A stretch of 64,000 nucleotides of DNA from Streptococcus parasanguinis (GTDB lineage Bacteria; Bacillota; Bacilli; Lactobacillales; Streptococcaceae): the NCBI RefSeq assembly GCF_031582885.1, contig NZ_CP133988.1:1619501-1683500 (forward strand), in the 5' to 3' direction. Below, piece by piece: positions 1 through 9,317 of the stretch (position 1 is its first letter; each line of letters opens with the position of its first letter). The notes beneath the pieces are model-generated. The model ran no database searches, was not told the origin of the DNA, and saw only the letters and a list, made by a program, of their open reading frames with translations. The position numbers and the translations under genes were made by a program.

Positions 1-268
1 CAACCAAACCTACGATAAAGCCGGTCACTACTTCTAAGACACTAATTGCGACAGCTAAGAATAGGGAATAACGCGCACCATATAAGAGTCTCGAAAAAAC
101 ATCTCTACCCAATTGATCTGTCCCTAAAATATGTTGGGGACTTGGACTTAAGAGCTTATTAGAAACATCTACATATTGCGGATCATAAGGCGCTATAAAG
201 GAGGCAAACAAAGCAAGGAAAATCAATAGACCTAATATGAAAATGGAAAACATCACACTTTTTTTCAT
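1..268 (-). CDS. ABC transporter permease, NikC/DppC type (3' end outside window)
   Basis: This is the N-terminal 89 codons of an inner permease subunit of a nickel/peptide-type importer; the rest lies beyond the window edge. The start ATG at 268-266 overlaps the TGA of the preceding permease (ATGA, 4 bp), which indicates translational coupling. The visible part has one hydrophobic segment at about residues 5-25, then the GTDQLGRDVFSRLLYG motif that is characteristic of the DppC/NikC/OppC family, then the start of a second membrane segment. It is the last visible gene of the second transporter set (binding protein at 1347-2960, permease B at 265-1203). The family is clear; the substrate is inferred to be nickel, cobalt or peptide. 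Confidence 0.85.
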   Translation of the reverse strand, partial: MKKSVMFSIFILGLLIFLALFASFIAPYDPQYVDVSNKLLSPSPQHILGTDQLGRDVFSRLLYGARYSLFLAVAISVLEVVTGFIVGLV

Positions 269-1203
269 GATCCATTACCTCTCTTCCTTACTCGTGGGTC
301 AATCCAGTGGTTGACCGCTTGCGTCATGCCATTGTTTAATAAGAATAATAAGCCAAATAACATCATACATCCTTGAATTAAAGGTGTATCAATCGAACGA
401 ATCGCCTCTACAAACAAACTTCCTAATCCATTCCAGGAGAACACTTCTTCAACAATCAAAGATCCTGTCATTAAATAAACAAATGTCAGACTTAATCCAG
501 TCGCAATCGCAGGTAAGGCATTTCGAAGAATATGATGGGGTAATAGATAACGTAGTTTAACCCCTCTCATGCGTGCATTTTCAACATGTGGACTCTCCAA
601 CTGGGTCGATACGGCTTTCCGCACTAAGGCAATATATTGGCCAATCAGTGAAAAGCTTAAGGTGATACTCGGTAAGACGATACTGAGAGGTTCATTTTTA
701 CCAGATACAGGCAACCAGCCTAATTTTACGGAAAAAATAAAAATCAACATGTAACCGAGCCAAAAAGCAGGCATGGATACCGAGCTAAAGCCAATGAACC
801 GCATGCATTTGTCAAAGAAGGAATCGGTCTTCAAGCCACTGATAACCCCAATGGGAATAGAAACGACAATGATAAGAATAAAGGAAGTCAGTCCTAAATA
901 AAAAGTGGATAGGAAACGACTAGCAATTAAACTGACAACGGATACCTTCAGTAAATAAGAGGTTCCAAAGTCTAGGTGAAGAACTTTTACGAACCAGGAT
1001 AAATATTGTTCAATCCAGGATTTATCCAAACCCAAATAGGTTCTTGCATTTTCAAGAGCCGCTGGAGTGATTGGCAAATGCCGAATTCGCAGATAATTCT
1101 CTGCTGGATCCTGCGATGTAAATTTTGTAAGGATAAAGGTGATAATAGAGATAACAAGTAAACCACTTATAAAACTAATAATTTTTTTAAAAATAGCTTT
1201 CAT
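265..1203 (-). CDS. ABC transporter permease, NikB/DppB type
   Basis: This is a 312-residue inner-membrane permease of the nickel/dipeptide/oligopeptide family and would form the channel together with the NikC-like subunit at 1-268. An N-terminal membrane segment at about residues 8-28 is followed by a long extracellular loop and five further hydrophobic stretches. The cytoplasmic EAA-type loop that contacts the ATPase is visible near residues 205-235 (ENARMRGVKLRYLLPHHILRNALP). Length matches the family (about 310-335). The gene follows the binding protein after a 143 bp gap that carries a hairpin, and overlaps the next permease by 4 bp. No ATPase for this second set is visible; it may lie beyond the window, or the set may share the pair at 4.8-6.3 kb. 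Confidence 0.88.
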   Translation of the reverse strand: MKAIFKKIISFISGLLVISIITFILTKFTSQDPAENYLRIRHLPITPAALENARTYLGLDKSWIEQYLSWFVKVLHLDFGTSYLLKVSVVSLIASRFLSTFYLGLTSFILIIVVSIPIGVISGLKTDSFFDKCMRFIGFSSVSMPAFWLGYMLIFIFSVKLGWLPVSGKNEPLSIVLPSITLSFSLIGQYIALVRKAVSTQLESPHVENARMRGVKLRYLLPHHILRNALPAIATGLSLTFVYLMTGSLIVEEVFSWNGLGSLFVEAIRSIDTPLIQGCMMLFGLLFLLNNGMTQAVNHWIDPRVRKRGNGS

Positions 1204-1237
1204 ATCATATAAAACTTAGTTCCTAAAACAATGTGAT

Positions 1238-1273
1238 CCGCTTTAAAAGATCAACATTGATCCTCTAAAGCGG
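1238..1273 (-). other. Intra-operon hairpin after the binding-protein gene
   Basis: An inverted repeat (CCGCTTTA at 1238-1245, TAAAGCGG at 1266-1273) with further pairing inside (GATCA / TGATC) lies between the lipoprotein gene and the two permease genes. It has no clear U-run on the minus strand, so it is more likely an mRNA-stabilising or partial attenuation hairpin than a full terminator. Such hairpins commonly raise the level of binding protein relative to permeases. Confidence 0.5.
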
Positions 1274-1346
1274 AGTCCCATATCAAAATAAAAGGAAAGT
1301 CACTTTGATGGAGGCCACATTGTCTACTTCATTCAAGACCTTGTCC

Positions 1347-2960
1347 TTATTTGTTCACTTTTTCGATATAGCGAACTGGAATGGCATTTTCTTCTGGAGC
1401 AAAACGAACATTTTTCAACTCACCTGTACGATAAACAGAGATCACTGACTGATAAGTCAATGGGATATAAACCGCTTCCTCATGGAGCAAGGTCAAAGCT
1501 TTCTTATAGCCAGCATCTACTTTATCTTCATCAGCTTCTGTCAAGGTTTGTTTGATGGTTTCATCCAATTCTTTCTTAATTGGAAGGGCTTCAAGAGAAA
1601 CATTTTCTGGGTGACCATGTGCAGACTCAGCTGTCAATGCTGTCATCCATGCGTGAGGGTCCCATGGAGCTCCCCAAGAGAAGGTAAGCATCATATCAAA
1701 GTTTCCTGTTTTCGCATTTGCCCAATAATCGTCTTCTTCCATGGCCGTCAATTTCACTTCGACACCAATTTTCTTCAATTCGCCTTGGAAATACTCTGCA
1801 AGATCTTTATCCGTTGCTTTTGTCGAAATGTAAGGGAAATTCAATTCCATCTTCTTGCCATCTTTGGCACGGATTCCATCAGATCCCTTCTTCCAACCAG
1901 CAGCATCCAACATTTTTTCTGCTTCTTTTTCGTCAAATGTATATGGTTTTAAGCCAGCATCTGAGTGAGGAGTTGATTTAGAGAAGATGGTATCGGCAGG
2001 AGTTTCTGCCCCCATGAATAATTTCTCTGCAATTTCTTTTTTGTTAATGGCATGGTTAATAGCTTTACGAACATTCTTATCTTGGAAGACTTCTTGTTTG
2101 GCATTCAAGAGCAACAAGCGAGTAGACATTGGTTGCGAAACATCCGTTGTATATTTCTTATCTTTCTTGTATTGAGCGAAGGTATTTAAACCAATAACAC
2201 CATTTCCATAAAGCAAATCTACTTTACCAGATTCAAATTCTAAAGCACGTGTTTGGGCATCTGGAATTATCTTAATGGTTACTTCTTTCAGTTTTGGTTT
2301 TTCACCCCAGTAGTTTTCATTACGTGCAAAAGTGATGTACTCGTTAGATTTTTTATCTTTGACCACCCATTGACCAGTACCAATAGAGGATTTGATTTTA
2401 TTCTTAGTTGTATCATCACCATCCGGGAAGCTGGCATCTGCTAAGAAACGAATTGGACGAATCATAGAAAGATCGTAAAGTGTGGCACTGTATGGTTCTT
2501 TAAGGGTAATTTCAAAGGTATGATCATCAACAACTTTGTAACTATCCAATACATTGGTGAAGTTAAACCATTCATGGTTTCCTTTGTTTTCTTTTGAGAA
2601 AATCGTATCGAAATTCCGCTTCACATTAGCTGCGTTGAAATCAGAGCCATCTGAGAATTTGGCTTTTCTCAAGTTGAAGGTATAGGTTTTCCCATCGTCA
2701 CTAACCTTCCAGCTCTCTGCTAAGGCAGGCTCAATTTTCCCATTGTCTCCGTAACGGACAAGACCTTCATACACCAAATCTTGAATAATAAATTGATCTG
2801 GATTATATACGTGAGGATTGACATCTCCAAAGTCTTCTCCCCAGGCGAGGGTAATCTTATCTTTCTCAGCGCTGCTGTCTGAAGACTTACCATTTTGCTG
2901 GCAGGCAGCTAAACACAAAACTGCTAAACTAGTAACAGCTAATTTCCAAAAATTTTTCAT
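1347..2960 (-). CDS. Nickel/peptide ABC transporter substrate-binding lipoprotein (NikA-like)
   Basis: This is a 537-residue extracellular binding protein of the SBP_bac_5 family, anchored as a lipoprotein: a basic start, a hydrophobic stretch and a lipobox ending LAAC at Cys20. The body has the family landmarks LVRYGDNGKIEPALAESW (about 66-83), the SSIGTGQW segment and the NENYWGEKPKL segment. The run PDAQTRALEFESGKVDLLYGNGVI resembles NikA proteins more than oligopeptide binders. It follows the NikC-like permease at 2977 by 16 bp and precedes a second permease pair, so it probably serves the downstream set. Linkage to the cobalamin operon suggests nickel or cobalt (perhaps chelated) as substrate; this is inference. 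Confidence 0.85.
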   Translation of the reverse strand: MKNFWKLAVTSLAVLCLAACQQNGKSSDSSAEKDKITLAWGEDFGDVNPHVYNPDQFIIQDLVYEGLVRYGDNGKIEPALAESWKVSDDGKTYTFNLRKAKFSDGSDFNAANVKRNFDTIFSKENKGNHEWFNFTNVLDSYKVVDDHTFEITLKEPYSATLYDLSMIRPIRFLADASFPDGDDTTKNKIKSSIGTGQWVVKDKKSNEYITFARNENYWGEKPKLKEVTIKIIPDAQTRALEFESGKVDLLYGNGVIGLNTFAQYKKDKKYTTDVSQPMSTRLLLLNAKQEVFQDKNVRKAINHAINKKEIAEKLFMGAETPADTIFSKSTPHSDAGLKPYTFDEKEAEKMLDAAGWKKGSDGIRAKDGKKMELNFPYISTKATDKDLAEYFQGELKKIGVEVKLTAMEEDDYWANAKTGNFDMMLTFSWGAPWDPHAWMTALTAESAHGHPENVSLEALPIKKELDETIKQTLTEADEDKVDAGYKKALTLLHEEAVYIPLTYQSVISVYRTGELKNVRFAPEENAIPVRYIEKVNK

Positions 2961-2976
2961 TAGATAAACCTCATGA

Positions 2977-3786
2977 TTAATATTTTTGATTCACATAAGT
3001 TTGTAGAGCATCTCCAAATTTTGTAACCAATAAAATGATCCCAATTAAGAAGATGCAAGGGAAAGCGACAATCCAGGGAGCTTCCTGGATATAGGTACGA
3101 CCATCATTCATCATGGCTCCCCATTCTGGAGACGGAGCTTGCGCGCCTAGTCCAACAAAACTAAGGCCAGCAATCTCCATGATGATGGTTGAAACATTAA
3201 AGATCATGGTGGTGACAATTTGTGGAAAGAGACTAGGAACATAGTAATGTTTGATGGTCTTCCAAAAGTTATTTCCGTACATTTTTGCTGACTGAACATA
3301 GAAATCATTTTTTAAACGCAGGGTCAGCGACCGCATGATATAGGCATACTTGGTCCAAGCCGTTAAGCCAATCGCTATGACTGTTTGTTGCAAGCCCACT
3401 CCTAGCAGGCTCACAATAGCAATCACTAAGACGATGGATGGCAAGGACTGAAAAGCCGTAATGAACAAGAAAACAGCTCGATCAAACTTTCCACCTATCA
3501 AGGCACTGGTCACTCCAATAAAGGAACCAACTAGGGTAACCAAGAGGAGGATCCCAACTGCAGGCACAATGGTTTGTATCCCACCACTCAGGGTTCGAGC
3601 AAATACAGAGCGGCCCACGGCATCTGTCCCAAACCACTCTTGGCTATTCGGTGCTTGGAGGGCATTCTCTAAATGGACCTTGGTGATGCTGTCTCCTAAA
3701 AAGAAGGGAGACAGACAAGAAATCAAAAGGACCAAGAGAAGGCATCCAGCCAAGAGATAGAGGTTGCGGTTACTAACTTTTTTCAT
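2977..3786 (-). CDS. ABC transporter permease, NikC/DppC type
   Basis: This is a 269-residue permease. A first membrane segment at about 10-30 is followed by the GTDAVGRSVFARTLSGGI family motif and then about five more membrane segments. The EAA loop is around residues 165-200 (QSAKMYGNNFWKTIKHYYVPS), followed by GLSFVGLGAQAPSPEWGAM, which is typical of the C-type subunit. It lies 3 bp after the permease at 3790-4776 and would pair with it. It is part of the first transporter set (binding protein, two ATPases, two permeases). Confidence 0.88.
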   Translation of the reverse strand: MKKVSNRNLYLLAGCLLLVLLISCLSPFFLGDSITKVHLENALQAPNSQEWFGTDAVGRSVFARTLSGGIQTIVPAVGILLLVTLVGSFIGVTSALIGGKFDRAVFLFITAFQSLPSIVLVIAIVSLLGVGLQQTVIAIGLTAWTKYAYIMRSLTLRLKNDFYVQSAKMYGNNFWKTIKHYYVPSLFPQIVTTMIFNVSTIIMEIAGLSFVGLGAQAPSPEWGAMMNDGRTYIQEAPWIVAFPCIFLIGIILLVTKFGDALQTYVNQKY

Positions 3787-3789
3787 CGC

Positions 3790-4776
3790 TTAGCCTCCAA
3801 TTCCTTTAGAACTAGCCTGTTTCTTAAAAAGAAGGAAGGGGTTTGGTTGCGAAAGACGGGCCTTAGGGTTTAGCCATGTGATCAAGGCTTGGGTGGTAAA
3901 ATTGACCAGCAATACCCCAAGTGTAATCACCAGAACAGCTCCTTGGACCAGAGGATAATCCCGATTGACCACAACTGCAATCAGCATTTTTCCGATGCCT
4001 GGCCAAGAGAATAAATACTCTATAATGGCAACACCTCCTAACAGAGAACCCAGTGACAAACTCACCAATGTCAACAAAAAGGGAAGGGTATTATACAAGA
4101 CATCCTTAAAAAGAATGCGACCTTCCGGTATGCCACGTCCTCTTGCGCCTTCTACTGCTGGCGACTGCAGCTCATCAATGATAGCCGTTCTCAATTGAGG
4201 AATATAGCGTGTAGACATGGTCAGCGCCATGGTAGAAATCGGTAAAATTAAGCCCCATTCATTTGCGGTTGACTGAATAGGAAACCAGCCAAGCTTGACT
4301 GAAAAGACAAGCATCAAGAGAATTCCAATGACAAAACTAGGAATGGCATTTAAAAATGCGCAGACCGTCATTATCAATCGATCCAGTCGACTACCGACAT
4401 GATAGGCTGCATAAATCGAGAGAGGAAGGGATATGGCAAGGGTTGCCAGCAAGATGTGGATCCCTAGATAGATCGTATTTGGAAAGTAAAAGACCAATTG
4501 ATCCCAAACTGGGGCTCCTGTACGATAGCTGATCCCAAAATTTCCCTGGAGGATGTTTCCTAACCATCTCAGATATTGCAAAATAAAACTATCGTTTAAG
4601 CCCATCTCAGCTCGTTTTATCTCTAGTAGTTCTTTGGTATAAGGAATTCCTTGCGCATTTAAGATACTTTTTGCAGGGTCCCCTTTAGCCAGATACACTA
4701 ACAAGAAAGAAAGAAAACTAACACAGAGCAGGATCAAAACCATTTGAAATAGTAATTTGATGAAATATCTTGTCAT
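3790..4776 (-). CDS. ABC transporter permease, NikB/DppB type
   Basis: This is a 328-residue permease with an N-terminal membrane segment (about 9-30), the large extracellular loop typical of NikB/DppB, and five more hydrophobic segments. The ATPase-coupling loop is visible near residues 203-230 (EGARGRGIPEGRILFKDVLYN). It overlaps the end of the ATPase gene at 4773 by 4 bp (ATGA type), which fits one operon. It should form the channel with the 2977-3786 product. The substrate is not determinable from sequence; metal or metal chelate is favoured by context. Confidence 0.88.
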   Translation of the reverse strand: MTRYFIKLLFQMVLILLCVSFLSFLLVYLAKGDPAKSILNAQGIPYTKELLEIKRAEMGLNDSFILQYLRWLGNILQGNFGISYRTGAPVWDQLVFYFPNTIYLGIHILLATLAISLPLSIYAAYHVGSRLDRLIMTVCAFLNAIPSFVIGILLMLVFSVKLGWFPIQSTANEWGLILPISTMALTMSTRYIPQLRTAIIDELQSPAVEGARGRGIPEGRILFKDVLYNTLPFLLTLVSLSLGSLLGGVAIIEYLFSWPGIGKMLIAVVVNRDYPLVQGAVLVITLGVLLVNFTTQALITWLNPKARLSQPNPFLLFKKQASSKGIGG

Positions 4777-5543
4777 GGCTCCCTTCCTTCTTCCTGATAA
4801 GGTTTCATCAACAGTTTGGTGTAGTCCGACTGAGGATTTCGCAAAACGTCTGACATCACCCCATTCTCTTGAATTTTTCCATCTTTTAGTACCATGATTT
4901 CATCACAAAATTGGCTGACCAGCGCAATATCGTGTGAAATAAAGAGAAAAGATGTTTGGGAGCTATTCTGAATCTCTTCTAAGAGTTCCATCACTCCCTC
5001 TTGGACGGTCACGTCTAAGGCACTGGTGATCTCATCACAAATTAATAAGTCAGGTTGGACCAAGAGAGCCCTGGCAATGGCCATCCGTTGACATTCTCCA
5101 CCACTTAATTGGTGGGGAAATTGCTGGGCCAGGACAGGATCCAAGCCAACCCTTTCCAGGAGTTGGTGAATCTTCTCTTCCATCTCCTTCTTAGTCTTAC
5201 AAATCTTAAAATTCTGGCAAACCTCTTCTAAACTTGCTTGTAAGGTCCTTTTGGGATGAAAGGCTTCTTGAGGCTGTTGAGAGATGTACTGGACCTTTTT
5301 GTAAAACTCAAGGTCAGTAAAACTTGTCAGCGATTGCCCCAGAAACTGAATCCTTCCCTCTTGCACATCCAGGAGTCGACTCAGAATTTTGGCAATGGTA
5401 CTTTTACCCGAACCAGATTCTCCGACCAAACCAAGCCGATGACCCTTATTTAGAGTAAAGGACACATCAAAAACACCAGCCTGATGATGAAGTGGATCTT
5501 GATAATGATGAGTGAGATCTTTACATTCGAGTAAATAGGTCAT
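4773..5543 (-). CDS. ABC transporter ATP-binding protein, NikE/DppF type
   Basis: This is a 256-residue cytoplasmic ATPase of a nickel/peptide importer. The Walker A motif GESGSGKS is near residues 40-47, the signature LSGGECQR near 145-152, Walker B LLICDEIT near 165-172, and the switch histidine in FISHD near 203. It is the second of two adjacent ATPase genes (14 bp gap after the first), matching the D/F pairing of these systems. It overlaps the permease gene by 4 bp. Confidence 0.9.
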   Translation of the reverse strand: MTYLLECKDLTHHYQDPLHHQAGVFDVSFTLNKGHRLGLVGESGSGKSTIAKILSRLLDVQEGRIQFLGQSLTSFTDLEFYKKVQYISQQPQEAFHPKRTLQASLEEVCQNFKICKTKKEMEEKIHQLLERVGLDPVLAQQFPHQLSGGECQRMAIARALLVQPDLLICDEITSALDVTVQEGVMELLEEIQNSSQTSFLFISHDIALVSQFCDEIMVLKDGKIQENGVMSDVLRNPQSDYTKLLMKPYQEEGREP

Positions 5544-5556
5544 TTGGTGACTCCTG

Positions 5557-6318
5557 CTACAATTTTAGTTTGGGAATAGCCCTTAGTAATTTCTGGGTGT
5601 AGGGATGTTGCGGATTTTGGAAAATTTGGTCGCGTCTTCCTTCTTCCACAATCCTCCCCTCCTTCATAACCAAGATCCTATCTGCCAACTTTTTAGCGAC
5701 ACTCATATCATGAGTGACAAATAAGAGGCTGGATTCTTCGGTCCTTAGCAATTGAATCAAGGTTTGAATAAACGATTCCTTGGAGAGAACATCCAGGGCA
5801 CTGGTCGGCTCATCTGCCAAGAGCAATTTAGGATGAGTGGCTAAGGCCAAAGCAATGGCCACTCGTTGCATCATACCTCCACTGAGTTCAAAAGGATACT
5901 TTGATGGTACCTGTGCTGGATCTAAGCCAACCATCTGGAGGCATTCCTCTAAAGATCTCATCTTTTCTACTTGAGAGCGATGACTCTTGACGAGGTCCTC
6001 GTAATGATCCTTGATTTTACGGTTGTTGTTAAAACCTAGACTGGACTGCTGGGTCACCCAGGCCAGTTCTGTCCCTACAAAGGGATAAGAAACCCGCTTC
6101 TTTTGTGGGCTGATGGCCTGATCCCTATAAGAAATCCTGCCTTGGGTAAAGACTAAGTCATTCAAGGGAAGACCCAAAAGCAATTTTAAAATCGTTGTTT
6201 TGCCACTGCCACTTTCTCCGACGATTCCGACTGCTTCACCTGCCGAAACGGTTAGAGAAAGTTGATCTAAAATAACCTTGGACGGGGAAGAAACCGTGAC
6301 ATTCGTCAGTTGCAACAT
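5557..6318 (-). CDS. ABC transporter ATP-binding protein, NikD/DppD type
   Basis: This is a 253-residue ATPase with Walker A GESGSGKT (about 36-43), signature LSGGMMQR (about 143-150), Walker B LLLADEPTSALD (about 163-174) and switch HD in FVTHD. It begins 4 bp after the end of the binding protein gene at 6323, so the order is binding protein, ATPase, ATPase, permease, permease. It would form the ATPase heterodimer with the 4773-5543 product. Confidence 0.9.
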   Translation of the reverse strand: MLQLTNVTVSSPSKVILDQLSLTVSAGEAVGIVGESGSGKTTILKLLLGLPLNDLVFTQGRISYRDQAISPQKKRVSYPFVGTELAWVTQQSSLGFNNNRKIKDHYEDLVKSHRSQVEKMRSLEECLQMVGLDPAQVPSKYPFELSGGMMQRVAIALALATHPKLLLADEPTSALDVLSKESFIQTLIQLLRTEESSLLFVTHDMSVAKKLADRILVMKEGRIVEEGRRDQIFQNPQHPYTQKLLRAIPKLKL

Positions 6319-6322
6319 AGCT

Positions 6323-7858
6323 TTACTCCTTCGAGAGTTTATTTGTTACATGGTAATAATCTGTTGGATGGGATTCTAAATGAGAGATGGATTTGTCCAT
6401 AACGATGGCAACTTTATAAAATCCAATGATTGTATAACCATGATCCTTATCCATAAGGGCTTGAATGTCCTTGCTTAATTGGATCCGTTTTTTCTGATCG
6501 GTCTCAGTTGCTAGTGCTTCGATCTTCTGATCAGCTTCCGCATTGCTATAATGACCGATATTTCCTACACCCCCAGTTTTGACAGCTGAGTTAAAGTAAG
6601 CATATGGATCGCCAATCGGAGCAGCTACTACAGCATAAGGCGTGAAGGCATAATCTTTCTCCGTTGCGACAGCACTCACTTCCACCTTACGAATCTTCGC
6701 TTCAATGCCAACCTCTTTTAATTGTTGTTGAGAAGCTTCAATGGCTAACGGCATTTCTGGTAAACGAGTAAAGGAGAGCAACTCAATCGTGACTTTCTTT
6801 CCATCTTTTTCACGGTAGCCATCTCCATCGGTATCCTTGTAGCCAGCCTCATCTAACAGTTTCTTAGCTTTTTCTACATTGAACTCATGAACACTTTTAT
6901 CTAACGCAAAATCGGAGCTAGAAGGGAGCGGTCCAGTAGCTGGAACGGCAGCACCTTTAAAGAGGGATTCTGTATAGGTTTTCTTGTCGACCAAGGTATC
7001 CAAAGCTTGACGGAACTGATCATCAGCTACATAAGGATTTTCAAAGTTGTAGACATAGCTTAAGTAACGGCCACCTTCTTTTTCAGAAATTTTATACTGG
7101 CTGTCTTTTTTAAAGCTTGCTAGATTCGCATATGGGAGCCCATAAACAGCATCAACTTCTTTAGATTGAAGGGCAGCAGAAATGGCTGTCGGATCAGAGA
7201 AATATTTAATCTGAACCTGTGCCACCTTAGCTTTACCACCCCAATAGTTTTCATAGGCCTCTAAAGTAGCTCCTGTTTCTGGAGTATAGGTCTTAATAAG
7301 AAACGGACCTGTTCCTACTTGAGATTTGTCAGAGGCAGCTTTCCCATCTACGTCTACAATAACAGAATAAGGCTCTGCTAATAGATTCTTCATGATCGGC
7401 TGTTCTAATTTTGTTTTAATAGTGACGGTTTGACCATCCGAATGAATGCTCTCAATTCCAAGGTCATCTGCCGCACGTTTACTCTTTTCAATGAGTCGTT
7501 TTAGAGAGGCCTCTACCTTCGCCCCTGTCATTTTTTCCCCATTTTGGAAAGTGACATCATTGCGAAGGGTAATTTTCCACTCCAATTGAGAGGGTTGTTC
7601 AATTTTTTCAGCTAGCCAAGGTTGTGGTTTCAACTGATCATCCATTTTAAATAAGGTTTCACCAACTCCGTAACGAACAGTAAACCAGCCATTGTACTCA
7701 TCTGCTGGATCAATATTGGTTGGAAACTGGGTATACCCAATGGTGACGGTTTGAGCTTTTTTTGCTTCCTCAGGTGAGGAAGGTTTTTTCGTTTTTGCAC
7801 AACCAAGAAGAGCGACGCTTACTAAAGCTGTTCCTAAAAGTAATTTCCATTTTTTCAT
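6323..7858 (-). CDS. Nickel/peptide-type substrate-binding lipoprotein
   Basis: This is a 511-residue SBP_bac_5 lipoprotein. I choose the ATG at 7858 because it starts a normal signal peptide (MKKWKLLLG, hydrophobic core, lipobox LLGC at Cys20) with AGGATGAAG upstream; the in-frame extension to 7966 encodes no plausible leader. The N-terminal part reads TIGYTQFPTNIDPADEYNGWFTVRYGVGETL (about 39-69), close in pattern to CntA/NikA-type metal-chelate binders, and a typical NYWGGKAKV segment follows. It is separated by 104 bp from cobC upstream and leads the first ABC transporter set. A cobalt/nickel or metallophore role is inferred from its place directly after the cobalamin genes. Confidence 0.83.
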   Translation of the reverse strand: MKKWKLLLGTALVSVALLGCAKTKKPSSPEEAKKAQTVTIGYTQFPTNIDPADEYNGWFTVRYGVGETLFKMDDQLKPQPWLAEKIEQPSQLEWKITLRNDVTFQNGEKMTGAKVEASLKRLIEKSKRAADDLGIESIHSDGQTVTIKTKLEQPIMKNLLAEPYSVIVDVDGKAASDKSQVGTGPFLIKTYTPETGATLEAYENYWGGKAKVAQVQIKYFSDPTAISAALQSKEVDAVYGLPYANLASFKKDSQYKISEKEGGRYLSYVYNFENPYVADDQFRQALDTLVDKKTYTESLFKGAAVPATGPLPSSSDFALDKSVHEFNVEKAKKLLDEAGYKDTDGDGYREKDGKKVTIELLSFTRLPEMPLAIEASQQQLKEVGIEAKIRKVEVSAVATEKDYAFTPYAVVAAPIGDPYAYFNSAVKTGGVGNIGHYSNAEADQKIEALATETDQKKRIQLSKDIQALMDKDHGYTIIGFYKVAIVMDKSISHLESHPTDYYHVTNKLSKE

Positions 7859-7962
7859 TTGTATCTTCATCCTGTTAATATAGTTTAATTGGCAAGAAAA
7901 TAAAACGTAGAGAAGTACTCTCCCAATAACTGTCTTACTTTCTATATCATTTTGTGTTCTGA

Positions 7963-8574
7963 TCACTTGTCCTGTAAATGGTTCAAGTCATCTTCTTGTT
8001 TGATGAGTCTTTCTTCCCAAGGATCATTGTCCTCTAATAACAAGGCCGTTCCTTGTGGGATATCGATCGACCAGAAATCAGCTTCCGTATTAACTAAAAA
8101 CTGGTAAATCAGTCGTAAGACTCCTAAGTGCCCTACAATTACGATTTCAGGGTCCGCTGTTTCGCGAATCTCCTGGGTAATCGACCAGACTCGTTCTTTA
8201 AATTTTTGAAAAGGTTCAGCCTTAGAGGGCGTCACCTCAAAGGGGTTTTCCAGCCATTCTTCCCAAACCAAGGGAAAGGCCGCTTGAATTTCATTGGCTG
8301 TCCTTCCCTCCCATAAGCCGAAATCTCTTTCGTTCAAGGCTTTATAAGCCGTGGGATTCTGATCTGGGAAAATGATGGCAGCTGTTTCTTGCGTTCTTTT
8401 GAGCTGACTAGTATAAACTCGAGAAATGCTTCTTCCTTTCATCAATTGATGAAGGAGGGCAGCTTGTTCTTTTCCCGTCTCGTTGATTGAGACATCCGCT
8501 TTTCCATAGAAAAACCGTTTTTTATTAAAGTCTGTTTCTCCATGGCGAATCAGGTACCACTTTTTTACTGTCAT
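7963..8574 (-). CDS. cobC: Alpha-ribazole phosphatase, histidine phosphatase family
   Basis: This is a 203-residue member of the phosphoglycerate-mutase/histidine phosphatase family. The RHGET motif (about residues 9-13) supplies the phosphohistidine, and the second catalytic His is in IVGHLGVL (about 147-154). In the cobalamin pathway CobC removes the 5'-phosphate from alpha-ribazole-phosphate or from the final cobalamin phosphate. The assignment rests on context: its start overlaps the end of cobS by 4 bp, and cobU lies just upstream, which is the usual nucleotide-loop cluster. By itself the fold could be another phosphatase. Confidence 0.85.
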   Translation of the reverse strand: MTVKKWYLIRHGETDFNKKRFFYGKADVSINETGKEQAALLHQLMKGRSISRVYTSQLKRTQETAAIIFPDQNPTAYKALNERDFGLWEGRTANEIQAAFPLVWEEWLENPFEVTPSKAEPFQKFKERVWSITQEIRETADPEIVIVGHLGVLRLIYQFLVNTEADFWSIDIPQGTALLLEDNDPWEERLIKQEDDLNHLQDK

Positions 8575-9317
8575 ATGATCATTCCTATCAAAAATATTAT
8601 CTGGGCTACTTCTACTGATGCTCCTAAGGTATCCCCTGTCTCGCCATCAATCTTTTGATAAACGAACCAGCGAAAGGCTAGAGTACCAAGAATGACCAAA
8701 CTATAAGCAAGGAGCCCTTTGAGCCAAAAGCCAGCAATAAGAACAGCCAGTGGGACAATCTGAGCTATGAGGATGGAACTGGTCTTGGTTCCGGAAAAGA
8801 AGTTTCCAGAGCCACCAGATTCTCTTGCATAGCGCATCTTGTAGAGCTGAATGGTCAGCCCAACCTTCCCAATCATCGATAAAGAAGCGACAATCAGCCA
8901 CTTAGGCTGGGGAAGATATGGTCCCATCGCGATCATTAGGCCGTAATAGAAAATTAAGGCCAAGACACCATTACTACCGATACGGCTGTCTTTCATGATT
9001 TCCAACATCCGTTCCTTGGAACGAGAAGAGAATAAGCCATCAGCTGTATCTGCAAGGCCGTCTAAATGGAAGCCTCCCGTTAAAAGTACATCAAAGAACA
9101 AGGTTAAAATCCAGGCAATGGTGTCAGGAAGTACCAAAGATGTCAGAACAAAAAATAAGGAGGAAATGAGCCCTAATAAGAGACCAAAGAGCGTTAAAAT
9201 GGGAACTCCTTTTCGAACATAGGAGAGATCAACCGCTTTTGGAATCACAATCCGACTAAAAAATTGTGTATAGATAATCAGTGCTGAAATCATTTTAACT
9301 GCTGTGCCAGTCCACAA
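8571..9317 (-). CDS. cobS: Adenosylcobinamide-GDP ribazoletransferase (cobalamin synthase)
   Basis: This is a 248-residue polytopic membrane protein that joins GDP-activated cobinamide to alpha-ribazole, the last assembly step of cobalamin. The conserved metal-binding/catalytic stretch TGGFHLDGLADTADGLFS is at about residues 80-97, followed by RMLEIMKDSRIGSNG, both hallmarks of CobS. About six hydrophobic segments are visible. It overlaps cobU at its start (28 bp) and cobC at its end (4 bp), so the three are translationally coupled. Confidence 0.95.
   Translation of the reverse strand: MWTGTAVKMISALIIYTQFFSRIVIPKAVDLSYVRKGVPILTLFGLLLGLISSLFFVLTSLVLPDTIAWILTLFFDVLLTGGFHLDGLADTADGLFSSRSKERMLEIMKDSRIGSNGVLALIFYYGLMIAMGPYLPQPKWLIVASLSMIGKVGLTIQLYKMRYARESGGSGNFFSGTKTSSILIAQIVPLAVLIAGFWLKGLLAYSLVILGTLAFRWFVYQKIDGETGDTLGASVEVAQIIFLIGMII

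Noticed and set aside
1482..1952. Plus-strand ORF opposite the binding-protein gene
   Set aside because: It is antisense to a clear conserved gene, has no ribosome-binding site and a low-complexity, cysteine/phenylalanine-rich translation.
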